Source: JBPOFY01 sp051252415
GTDB lineage: Bacteria > Verrucomicrobiota > Verrucomicrobiia > Opitutales > Coraliomargaritaceae
Assembly (NCBI GenBank): GCA_051252415.1
Contig: JBPOGA010000013.1
Location: 1-64,000, forward strand
DNA: 64,000 bases
Direction of reading: 5' to 3'
Shown: piece by piece, positions 8,162-15,068 of the stretch
Layout of the letters: each line of letters begins with the position of its first letter
Position numbering within the stretch: the first letter of the stretch is position 1
Made by a program: the position numbers and the translations under genes
Notes under the pieces: generated by a model
Told to the model about the DNA's origin: nothing
Database searches by the model: none
The model's input: only the letters and a program-made list of their open reading frames with translations

Positions 8162-9034
8162 TTATAAAAAGAGAACTGCAATGGCAACGCACATTAATGA
8201 TGCACCCGCAAATCGCATTATGATAAGTCGTCGGCTCAAAGCCTCGTTAGTCCGATAAATATAATGTAACACCAGTAAACTAATGAGAACACTCCAAAGC
8301 CCGCGCGTGCTATAGAAAATATTTGCAGAGGCAGCATCGCCATAGCGAGCCAACGAGTAATTCAAGAGTAAGGCCTGCCCTGCCATCAATAGTGCTGCGA
8401 ACGACGCCCATAGCCACGATGCACGAGGCACTTCTCGAAGTGGCGCATTAAAAAACGGAATGAGTGCAAATGAAAGCAATGCGTTCACTAGCATCGCTAT
8501 AAATAGAAATGCAGACGGACCAAAGTCGCCTCCATAATGACTCGTGATAATATCCGAGCCAGCGAAGCACAATGCACTCAGCATCGCTAAAAGCAGTGTT
8601 AGGCCAATCCGCGGAGCCTTACCGCCTGAAAATCCAAGCAATGCCACGCCCAGCATTGAGATAATTGCAGCAAGCACCATCGCCGGGGAGATTGCCTGCA
8701 CCCCAAAAGCCCCAGCCAGCATCACTACAAACACCGCCTTCGTGCCCATCACAGGTGTTTGTAAACTCACATCCCCCATGCGGATTGCCGCAAAAGTAAA
8801 CATTTGCCCGAGGAAAAAGACCACTCCCATGAAGATCGGGTATTGGACCTGCGACCAGGGCACAGCACCCTCGTGACCAATCAAGAGAAGCGCAAAAACC
8901 GGAACAAATATAAGATTAATCACAAAAGATAAACGCAAAATCCCCACACCTTGATTTAAGGCGTGCTTCGAAAACGACGCAGCAACTGCATATGTAAACG
9001 CTGCGATCGTGGGATATATGTAAACCGGCTCCAT
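8162..9034 (-). CDS. DMT-superfamily (EamA-like) transporter
   Basis: About 290 residues with ten hydrophobic segments and the two-repeat organisation of EamA/DMT permeases. I start at ATG 9034 (MEPVYIYPTIAAF), which puts the first membrane helix right at the N-terminus; the longer frame needs a TTG at 9076 and adds a charged tail untypical for the family. Such proteins export or import small metabolites. Spacing of 22 nt to the downstream flavoprotein gene suggests co-transcription, and the divergent XRE-cupin gene 59 nt away is its likely regulator. The cargo cannot be inferred from sequence. Confidence 0.82.
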   Translation of the reverse strand: MEPVYIYPTIAAFTYAVAASFSKHALNQGVGILRLSFVINLIFVPVFALLLIGHEGAVPWSQVQYPIFMGVVFFLGQMFTFAAIRMGDVSLQTPVMGTKAVFVVMLAGAFGVQAISPAMVLAAIISMLGVALLGFSGGKAPRIGLTLLLAMLSALCFAGSDIITSHYGGDFGPSAFLFIAMLVNALLSFALIPFFNAPLREVPRASWLWASFAALLMAGQALLLNYSLARYGDAASANIFYSTRGLWSVLISLLVLHYIYRTNEALSRRLIIMRFAGASLMCVAIAVLFL

Positions 9035-9093
9035 TTTATCTTCAGTGATAAATATCTTGACATTTTTTACCTCCAACGCAACTTTAAAAGCTC

Positions 9094-9630
9094 ATGACCC
9101 CAAATGAACTCACTCTCGATTTCTCAATTGTCCGCGATTTACGTAAGCGCGCAGGCATGACTTTGGATGACGTATCGCAGAAGTCAGGCGTATCGATCGC
9201 TGGTCTATCAAAGCTTGAGCGTAATCAGAACATGATTGAGCTAGACACACTGTATCGCCTAGCTCGCGTCTTTGAACTATCCGCCACGGATTTACTCAAT
9301 CTCGCTGAATCTTGTTCAGCAAAATGCAAGGACGCTGAGGTTTACACATCAGGCCCCTTCGACTTTCAAAAAATTGGTTTCAAGGGTATCGATGTCTTTC
9401 AGGCGACCGCAACTGCGGGGAGTAACCTAACTAAACCAGAAGCACACGGCGACGAATTTGAGATTTGCTGGGTTCGCAGTGGTAGTATTTGTATTACCCT
9501 ACCCCGCGAGTCACATACTTTAAAGCCAGGCCAAGCACTCAAGTTCGACGCTGCACTTGAACACACTTACGAAATCCTAGAAACTTGTGAAATCACTATT
9601 CTCCACATCGAAAAAACCCATCGCTTTTAG
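9094..9630 (+). CDS. XRE-family regulator with C-terminal cupin
   Basis: 178 residues: an XRE helix-turn-helix at about 8-62 (LRKRAGMTLDDVSQKSGVSI then GLSKLERNQ) and a small cupin-2 beta-barrel at about 100-178 (GDEFEICWVRSGSICITLP, LKPGQALKFDA). This architecture is typical of bacterial regulators in which the cupin senses a small molecule, often for amino-acid, polyamine or sugar pathways. It is divergent from the DMT transporter/flavoprotein pair and upstream of the sugar isomerase/epimerase string, so it may control either side. An inverted-repeat element begins directly behind its stop codon. Confidence 0.9.
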   Translation: MTPNELTLDFSIVRDLRKRAGMTLDDVSQKSGVSIAGLSKLERNQNMIELDTLYRLARVFELSATDLLNLAESCSAKCKDAEVYTSGPFDFQKIGFKGIDVFQATATAGSNLTKPEAHGDEFEICWVRSGSICITLPRESHTLKPGQALKFDAALEHTYEILETCEITILHIEKTHRF

Positions 9631-9636
9631 AAAAAC

Positions 9637-9804
9637 AGGTTAGGATGTTGAGAGGCGGTGAAGTTCAGAGGTTCTCAATCACAACCTCCCCACTTCCAAA
9701 CTTCACAACCTCCCCACTTTAAAACCAACCTCCCCACTTCCAAACTTCAAAACCTCCCCACCTCAAAGAAACCTCCCCACTTCCAAACTTCAAAACTTCC
9801 CCAC
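9637..9804. repeat. Inverted-repeat element 1 (AACCTCC/AACTTCC words)
   Basis: The left arm (9637-9676) is purine-rich on the plus strand (GGTTAGGATGTTGAGAGG and so on). After about 6 nt, the right arm (9683-9804) is pyrimidine-rich and consists of about five degenerate units of roughly 22-26 nt, each like AACCTCCCCACTTCCAAACT. The reverse complement of the left arm uses the same words, so the RNA can fold back on itself, but the right arm is three times longer. It fills the whole gap between the XRE-cupin stop and the next gene. Small open frames through it only translate the repeat. Two similar elements follow at 10640-11164 and 12339-12549. Confidence 0.8.
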
Positions 9805-9823
9805 TATTTACCCACAATTTATT

Positions 9824-10639
9824 ATGGAAAACTTAGATAGACTCGCCATCCACACGATGACTACCAAGCCATGGGATCTCCCCACTGCTTGTGCTAAATA
9901 TTCAGCTGCAGGCGTGCCCGGCGTCGGCCTCTGGCGTCAATGGCTCGAAGGCCGTCCTCTTGCAGAATCCAAAAAGATACTCGATGACCATGGCCTCAAA
10001 GCAGTCTCTCTCGTGCGCAGTGGATTCTACCCCTACTTAAATGCTGCTGAAAAGCAGGCTTCGTTCGATGATAACATCAAAGCACTTGATGAAGCTGCTG
10101 CAGTTGGCGCCCCTCAAGTTGTGCTGGTATGTGGTGCCAAACCAGAGCTCAGCTTGGTTGAAAACCGCAAACACATCACCGAAGGCATCGCCTCACTCGT
10201 TGATCACGCAAGCAAAGTCGGCGTCAAGCTTTCCATCGAACCACTACACCCCATGTATGCAGACTGCCGCAGCGCCGTGAACACCATCGGTCAGTGTAAT
10301 GACATGCTCGATCAAATCGGCGACGAATGGGTTGGTATTGCAGCGGACGTCTACCACATCTGGTGGGACCCTACACTTGAGCAAGAAGTCAAACGCGCAG
10401 GCAAGCGCATCATTGGTTTCCACGTCTGTGATTGGATGACTCCTACTGCTGACATGCTAAATGACCGTGGCCTCATGGGCGAAGGTTGCATCGACAACCG
10501 CGGCATTCGCCAGCTCGTCGAAACAGCTGCAGGTTTCGCAGACTGGATCGAAGTCGAAGTCTTCTCAACTCGCCACTGGGCAACTGATCAAGACGAGTAT
10601 CTGAGCAAGATAGTCGAAGCCTATCGTGCTCATGTGTAG
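9824..10639 (+). CDS. Sugar phosphate isomerase/epimerase (xylose isomerase-like TIM barrel)
   Basis: A 271-residue AP-endonuclease-2-type TIM barrel. Metal-site elements visible are the Glu in KLSIEPLHP, the Asp/His in GIAADVYHIWWDP, FHVCDW and the C-terminal EVEVFST. Such enzymes isomerise or epimerise free sugars, keto-sugars or inositols in the cytoplasm with a divalent metal. It sits in a plus-strand string with a Gfo/Idh/MocA oxidoreductase and an SDR, a common set for oxidative sugar catabolism. Both flanks are inverted-repeat elements. The precise substrate is unknown. Confidence 0.85.
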   Translation: MENLDRLAIHTMTTKPWDLPTACAKYSAAGVPGVGLWRQWLEGRPLAESKKILDDHGLKAVSLVRSGFYPYLNAAEKQASFDDNIKALDEAAAVGAPQVVLVCGAKPELSLVENRKHITEGIASLVDHASKVGVKLSIEPLHPMYADCRSAVNTIGQCNDMLDQIGDEWVGIAADVYHIWWDPTLEQEVKRAGKRIIGFHVCDWMTPTADMLNDRGLMGEGCIDNRGIRQLVETAAGFADWIEVEVFSTRHWATDQDEYLSKIVEAYRAHV

Positions 10640-11164
10640 AAGTTATGAAGTGGAGAGGTTTAGAGGTTTGGAAGTTCTGAAGTTTAGATGCTAATAGGTT
10701 TATGAGTAAGATAGAAAAGTTCGAGGATATCCAAGCATGGCAGGAAGCCCGCAAGCTTGCCAGTTGGACCTATGAGCTCTGTCAAAGTGACGAGCTCGCC
10801 AAGGATTTCGGACTCAAAGACCAGATCAGACGCTCTGCCATCTCCGTAGGTTCTAATATTGCAGAAGGCTTCGGAAGAGGCAGCAATCAAGAGTTCATTC
10901 GCTTCCTAAGAATAGCACTCGCCTCCGCATACGAATTTCGCTCCCAGCTATATAGTTTATTAGACGCAAAATACATCGACCAAAGCACTTTCGAAAAATT
11001 CCACGCTCAAGCAATCACCGTAGCTAATTTAATTGGCGGATTCCTCCGTTATCTAGAACAAAACAAAAAGTAACCAAACCTTCCCAACCTCAAAACCTCC
11101 CAACCTCCCAACTTCCCAACCTCAAAACTTCAAAACTTCCCAACCTAAAAACTTCAAAACCTAA
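10640..11164. mobile_element. Inverted-repeat element 2 enclosing the four-helix-bundle gene
   Basis: The left arm (10640-10690) is G/A-rich (GAAGTGGAGAGGTTTAGAGG, GGAAGTTCTGAAG). The right arm (11074-11164) is C/A-rich (ACCTTCCCAACCTCAAAACC, AACTTCCCAACC). Each arm starts or ends directly at the boundary of a coding region, and the reverse complement of the left arm uses the same words as the right. The whole unit is thus a long imperfect stem with the 123-codon gene as its loop. The same architecture, an open frame inside a stem, is known for intervening sequences of bacterial 23S rRNA, which encode members of this protein family. Here it sits between protein genes, so mobility or RNA processing is inference. 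Confidence 0.6.
10702..11073 (+). CDS. Four-helix-bundle protein, 23S rRNA intervening-sequence (IVP/S23) family
   Basis: 123 residues, the usual length. The family signature is clear: KFEDIQAWQEARKLASWTYE, then DQIRRSAISVGSNIAEGFGR, then EFIRFLRIALASAYEFRSQL. The protein should fold as four antiparallel helices that assemble into a pentameric barrel, as in the related Avd protein of diversity-generating retroelements. The biochemical role of stand-alone members is not established. No reverse transcriptase or template repeat is nearby, so this is not a DGR. The gene is embedded between inverted arms of AACCTCC-type repeats and interrupts a sugar-catabolic gene string, which argues for a passenger or mobile origin. 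Confidence 0.92.
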   Translation: MSKIEKFEDIQAWQEARKLASWTYELCQSDELAKDFGLKDQIRRSAISVGSNIAEGFGRGSNQEFIRFLRIALASAYEFRSQLYSLLDAKYIDQSTFEKFHAQAITVANLIGGFLRYLEQNKK

Positions 11165-11176
11165 ATTAAAAATACT

Positions 11177-12328
11177 ATGAAAACACACAAAATTGGAATC
11201 ATTATGAACGGCGTCACAGGACGCATGGGTACTAACCAGCACTTGCTTCGTTCTATCGACGCGATCATCAAACAAGGCGGCGTCAAAGTCAGCCCAACTG
11301 AGGTCATCATGCCGGATCCGATCCTCGTCGGCCGTAATGAAACCAAGCTCAAAGAGTTGATCGCAAAGACCAGTGTTGAAAAATACACTACTGATCTCGA
11401 CAGCGTCATGACTGACCCTGCTTACCCGATCTATTTCGACTCACAAACAACACTACGTCGTTTCCCTGCAGTTAAAGCTGCAGCGGCAGCTGGCAAGCAC
11501 GTCTACTGCGAAAAGCCAACTGCGATCAAAACTGAAGACGCCTATAAGCTCTACGAGATCTGCCGTGATGCCGGTGTGAAAAATGGTGTGGTTCAAGACA
11601 AACTTTGGCTACCAGGTATGCAAAAGTTCCAACGCCTCGTTCAAAATGATTTCTTCGGTGAAATCCTTTCTGTCCGCGGTGAGTTCGGTTACTGGGTATA
11701 CGAAGGTCACACAATCCCAGCACAGCGTCCTTCTTGGAACTACCGTAAGGAAGATGGCGGCGGTATGATCGTCGACATGCTTTGCCACTGGCGCTATGTA
11801 ATCGACAACCTATTCGGTAAAGTGAAGAGCGTCTCTTGCCTCGCAGCGACTCACATACCAGAGCGTATCGACGAAGCAGGTAAACCTTACAAGTGCACAG
11901 CTGACGACTCAGCTTACTCTACTTTCGAATTGGAAAATGGTGTCATTTGCCACTTCAACTCCTCATGGAATGTCCGTGTGCGCCGCGACGACTTGCTCAC
12001 GATGCAAGTCGACGGCACCAAGGGTTCTGCGATCGTCGGCCTTCGTGATGTATGGACACAGCACTACGGTAACACACCTCGCCCAACTTGGAATCCAGAC
12101 GTCGCTAACCCAATCGACTTCTTCGATGGCTGGCAAAAAGTGCCAGAACAAGAAGAGTATGATAATGCATTCAAGATCCAGTGGGAACTCTTCTTGCGCC
12201 ACGTCGTGCTCGACGAGCCATTCCGTTGGGACCTTCGTGAAGGTGCTAAGGGTGTGCAGCTTGCAGAAGTTGGCCTCGAGAGCTCCGAGCAACGCAAGTG
12301 GCTCGATATTCCTGAACTAAAGGCGTAG
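11177..12328 (+). CDS. Gfo/Idh/MocA-family oxidoreductase
   Basis: 383 residues. The N-terminal Rossmann fold begins KIGIIMNGVTGRMGTNQHL, and the family EKP motif is at 112-114 (HVYCEKPTAIKTE). The C-terminal alpha/beta domain contains GGGMIVDMLCHWRYV, which supplies the Asp and His of the usual catalytic site. These NAD(P)-dependent enzymes oxidise or reduce sugars, sugar acids or inositols. Its position between a sugar isomerase/epimerase and an SDR suggests one pathway for a deoxy-sugar or related sugar. The N-terminal sequence is a little unusual in carrying an NGVTGRMG loop similar to dihydrodipicolinate reductases, but the rest supports Gfo/Idh/MocA. Confidence 0.88.
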   Translation: MKTHKIGIIMNGVTGRMGTNQHLLRSIDAIIKQGGVKVSPTEVIMPDPILVGRNETKLKELIAKTSVEKYTTDLDSVMTDPAYPIYFDSQTTLRRFPAVKAAAAAGKHVYCEKPTAIKTEDAYKLYEICRDAGVKNGVVQDKLWLPGMQKFQRLVQNDFFGEILSVRGEFGYWVYEGHTIPAQRPSWNYRKEDGGGMIVDMLCHWRYVIDNLFGKVKSVSCLAATHIPERIDEAGKPYKCTADDSAYSTFELENGVICHFNSSWNVRVRRDDLLTMQVDGTKGSAIVGLRDVWTQHYGNTPRPTWNPDVANPIDFFDGWQKVPEQEEYDNAFKIQWELFLRHVVLDEPFRWDLREGAKGVQLAEVGLESSEQRKWLDIPELKA

Positions 12329-12338
12329 CCTTGAATTC

Positions 12339-12549
12339 GAGGTTTAGAGGTTGAGAAGTGAGAAGTGAGAGGTTTGGATGTTGAGAAGTTCTGATGTTTA
12401 GAGGTTAGGATATGTTGATGTTTTTCAAGATGTCCCTACGCCCTAACCACCAACTTCCCAACCTCCAACTTCCCAACCTCTCAGCTTTCAGCAACCTCCC
12501 ACATCCTAACTTCAAAACCTCCCCACATCCAAGCAACTTCCCAACCTCT
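12339..12549. repeat. Inverted-repeat element 3 (no gene inside)
   Basis: The left arm (12339-12411) is purine-rich (GAGGTTTAGAGGTTGAGAAG). A loop of about 28 nt follows (12412-12439), then a pyrimidine-rich right arm (12440-12549) with words CCAACTTCCCAACCTCC and CACATCC. Reverse complementing the left arm gives the same lexicon (ATCCTAACCTC, AACTTCTC, ACATCC). It fills the gap between the oxidoreductase and the SDR. It resembles element 2 without the four-helix-bundle gene. A frame through it extends the SDR upstream artificially. Confidence 0.75.
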
Positions 12550-12555
12550 AATAAC

Positions 12556-13341
12556 ATGAGTGAAACGAATAATAAACCTGTAGCTTTCGTAACTGGCGGT
12601 TCTCGTGGCATCGGCTTCGGCTGTGCTTCACAACTGGCTAAACTTGGTTTCAATATTGCAATCAACGGCATGCGTGATGAATCTGCAGTCGCTGAGCCCA
12701 TTGCAGAACTTAAAGCACTCGGTGCGGACGTAGTGTATTGCCAAGGTGATATCGGTTCCGCCGATGCACGCACAGCAATGCTCGACAAGATCAAGGCCAA
12801 GTTCGGTCGCTTGAACGTGTTGGTAAACAACGCTGGCGTTGCGCCGAAGGAACGTAAGGACATCCTTGAAGCCACCGAAGAAAGTTTCGATTACGTCGTG
12901 GGCACCAATGTTAAGGGTCCCTACTTCCTGTCTCAAGCTGCAGCCAACTGGATGATCGAACAGAAGGCCGCCAACCCGGACGATTTCTTCAGTATCATTA
13001 ATGTCGGTTCAATATCAGCGACAGTCGTTTCTGTGAATCGTGGCGAATACTGCATCTCCAAATCCGGTATCGCAATGATGAGTCAACTCTTCGCTGCCCG
13101 CCTGGGTGAATACGGCATTCCTGTTTATGAAATCCGCCCAGGTGTGATCAAAACAGACATGACCAGTGGCGTCACAGGTAAATACGATGCACTCATCGAG
13201 GACGGCCTGTGCGTGACTAAGCGCTGGGGCTTTCCTGAAGATATCGGCAAAGCAGTCGGCTCGCTCTCCACTGGCGACTTCCCATACTCTACAGGGCAAG
13301 TCATCATGGTTGACGGCGGTCTGACGATGCCACGCCTCTAA
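12556..13341 (+). CDS. Short-chain dehydrogenase/reductase (3-ketoacyl-ACP reductase-like)
   Basis: 261 residues from ATG 12556. The same frame is open back to 12412, but those 48 codons only translate the inverted-repeat element, so they are excluded. Classical SDR motifs: TGGSRGIG (13-20, cofactor binding), NNAG (91-94), catalytic Ser around 152-154 in NVGSIS, Tyr165 and Lys169 in YCISK, and the C-terminal GQVIMVDGGLTMPRL. It should oxidise or reduce a hydroxyl/keto group with NAD(P). In this gene string a sugar-derived substrate, such as a fuconolactone- or keto-sugar-type intermediate, is more likely than a fatty-acid intermediate, but that is inference from neighbours. Confidence 0.9.
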   Translation: MSETNNKPVAFVTGGSRGIGFGCASQLAKLGFNIAINGMRDESAVAEPIAELKALGADVVYCQGDIGSADARTAMLDKIKAKFGRLNVLVNNAGVAPKERKDILEATEESFDYVVGTNVKGPYFLSQAAANWMIEQKAANPDDFFSIINVGSISATVVSVNRGEYCISKSGIAMMSQLFAARLGEYGIPVYEIRPGVIKTDMTSGVTGKYDALIEDGLCVTKRWGFPEDIGKAVGSLSTGDFPYSTGQVIMVDGGLTMPRL

Positions 13342-13357
13342 AGATGTATCTCGAGTC

Positions 13358-13382
13358 CTGCAGCTACGTAAAGTAGCTGCAG
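13358..13382 (+). terminator. GC-rich hairpin behind the SDR gene
   Basis: CTGCAGCTAC and GTAGCTGCAG form a perfect 10-bp stem around GTAAA, 16 nt after the SDR stop codon. Only a weak T-rich stretch (CTTTCCCTTTA) follows. It may terminate or attenuate transcription before the membrane-protein gene that starts 20 nt later. Confidence 0.5.
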
Positions 13383-13401
13383 AGCTTTCCCTTTACTAAC
13401 C

Positions 13402-13869
13402 ATGAACGATACACCAACAGTAGACAAAGAAGCACTCACCATACTTGAGCTGACCAACCACGACTTGATGGCTGCTCTGAAAGTTGCGGAGAATCAACTG
13501 AATATCATCTACACCCGCGCTCAAGTCCTAATGAGCCTCGCGGGAATGGTTGTTACCGTCACAGGCTTTTCCGGTCGTTTGATCGCAAGCAGTAGTTTAG
13601 CTGCCCAACTCTTTCTTGTCTCCGGCCTGTTCGTCACACTTGCCAGCGTCATTTGGGTATTTATAAAAGTCATGCGCGTTCGCTGGGTCACGATCTTAGC
13701 CACTAACAACAAAGACACGGCACTCCAATGCGCACTTAATCACCGCAACCGAAAAACCAGAGCCTACAAAATCGGAGGCACCATTCTTTGTATAGGACTC
13801 ATCCTCTATTCCATTTCCATTTCATTAATGCTCGTAAACCCAATGCCAGTGATTGGGCCAGTTCGATAA
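13402..13869 (+). CDS. Small membrane protein of unknown function
   Basis: 155 residues. A soluble amphipathic N-terminal stretch (about 1-40, LTNHDLMAALKVAENQLNII) precedes two adjacent hydrophobic helices (about 44-62 and 68-90), a basic loop (RNRKTRAYK) and a third helix near the C-terminus (about 118-142). The arrangement of helix, two membrane segments, cytoplasmic part and last membrane segment vaguely resembles PycTM/SLATT-type membrane modules of bacterial defence systems. I see no sequence motif that proves it, and no nucleotide cyclase is adjacent. It lies 49 nt upstream of manA and may be co-transcribed. Confidence 0.65.
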   Translation: MNDTPTVDKEALTILELTNHDLMAALKVAENQLNIIYTRAQVLMSLAGMVVTVTGFSGRLIASSSLAAQLFLVSGLFVTLASVIWVFIKVMRVRWVTILATNNKDTALQCALNHRNRKTRAYKIGGTILCIGLILYSISISLMLVNPMPVIGPVR

Positions 13870-13918
13870 TGTATTGAATTTTCAAATACGCATCAAATAA
13901 CCATTCCCTCGATAGAAC

Positions 13919-14857
13919 ATGAAACACATACTCTTCACTCCAATTTACCAAGAACGCGTTTGGGGCGGCACAAACTTTCAACAAAAACTCGGACGCACAC
14001 TCCCCGAAGGTAAAATCATCGGCGAGAGCTGGGAGATTGTAGATCGCACAGAAGCTCAGTCCACAACGACCGATGGCAAGAGCATCCGCGAGCTCATCAG
14101 CGCCGACCCAGAAGGCATCATGGGAGCAGGCTGGCCCGCAGACCGCCCCTTCCCAATCCTTGTTAAGTGGCTCGATTGCCAAGAAAAACTGAGCCTACAA
14201 GTTCACCCGCCCGCCGACATCGCACCCTCACTAAACGGAGAACCAAAAACTGAAAGCTGGTATATCGCCGACGCCGAACCGTATGCGACACTGATGGCAG
14301 GCCTTAAAAAAGGTGTCACACGTGAAGACTTTGAAGAAGGACTCAAAAGCAACAATTTAGAGCCTCTCGTCCACACAATTCCCGTGAAAGCTGGTGAATC
14401 CATTTTCATCCCAAGTGGTCGAATCCATGCAATTGGCGGCGGCAACCTTATCCTCGAGATTCAACAAAACTCGGACACGACTTATCGCGTTTACGATTGG
14501 GGTCGTGTCGGTCTCGACGGCGCACCACGCGAGTTGCACATTGAAGAGTCACTCAAGAGTTCAGACTTCAATGACTTTGAACCAGAGACCATCAAGCCAT
14601 CTTCAAGCTGCGAACAAGTGCTCGCTCAAAGCGATGTTTTTGATCTAAAAAAAGTGTCACGAGCTGAAGGCGAAGAGCTCTTCTTCGATGCAGGACAACC
14701 ACGCATTCTAAGCATAATAAGTGGCGAGCTAACAGCCGATGATGGCGCAGTCGTCAAGCAAGGCGACAATGTGTTACTACCCGCCTCTCACCAATTCAGC
14801 TATAAAGCAAATACTGACATCGAAATACTCGTCACCGAGAACTTCACAGGCAAGTAG
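13919..14857 (+). CDS. manA: Mannose-6-phosphate isomerase, class I (short form)
   Basis: 312 residues, the short Bacillus-type form of the type I enzyme, a zinc-dependent double cupin that interconverts mannose-6-phosphate and fructose-6-phosphate. The zinc ligands are visible: Gln94 and His96 in LSLQVHPP, Glu112 in KTESWY and His170 in PSGRIHAIG. Also typical are the opening YQERVWGG and QQNSDTTYRVYDWGR. It closes the plus-strand sugar-catabolism string. A repeat palindrome lies immediately downstream, before the convergent sulfatase gene. Confidence 0.92.
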   Translation: MKHILFTPIYQERVWGGTNFQQKLGRTLPEGKIIGESWEIVDRTEAQSTTTDGKSIRELISADPEGIMGAGWPADRPFPILVKWLDCQEKLSLQVHPPADIAPSLNGEPKTESWYIADAEPYATLMAGLKKGVTREDFEEGLKSNNLEPLVHTIPVKAGESIFIPSGRIHAIGGGNLILEIQQNSDTTYRVYDWGRVGLDGAPRELHIEESLKSSDFNDFEPETIKPSSSCEQVLAQSDVFDLKKVSRAEGEELFFDAGQPRILSIISGELTADDGAVVKQGDNVLLPASHQFSYKANTDIEILVTENFTGK

Positions 14858-14910
14858 TAGCGTTCAGTCTTATAGTTGCCCTAAACAGGTGCGGAGCGGA
14901 TCTGGGATTC

Positions 14911-15007
14911 GTAGGGGCTTTGCTTGCGAAGCCCGCGGCAAGTCCGAATACATCGCATCTCACTAACTTGAAACATCCTGCACGGTCTTCGCAAGCAAAG
15001 CCCCTAC
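14911..15007. repeat. REP-like inverted pair (GTAGGGGC family)
   Basis: GTAGGGGCTTTGCTTGCGAA followed by GCCCGC (14911-14936) is inverted as TCTTCGCAAGCAAAGCCCCT ending at 15007. The core GCTTCGCAAGCAAAGCCCCTAC is shared with the units around the RAYT gene at 46.9-48.2 kb. It lies between the convergent manA and sulfatase genes, where it may also act as a transcription barrier. Confidence 0.8.
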
Positions 15008-15068
15008 ATTTCCTCATTCAAACATTAAACTATTCTGCTGCCCCTTAAAGACTAAGCAAAAGCTGGAA

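Noticed and set aside
9658..9840. 60-codon open frame with repeated PPHFQTSK-like text
   Set aside because: It is only the translation of repeat element 1.
10640..11164. Diversity-generating retroelement, because Avd is a related four-helix bundle
   Set aside because: No reverse transcriptase, no template/variable repeat pair and no C-type lectin target are nearby.
12412..12555. 48-codon N-terminal extension of the SDR in the same frame
   Set aside because: It translates the inverted-repeat element (Pro/Asn/Leu-rich repetition) and the normal SDR N-terminus begins at ATG 12556.
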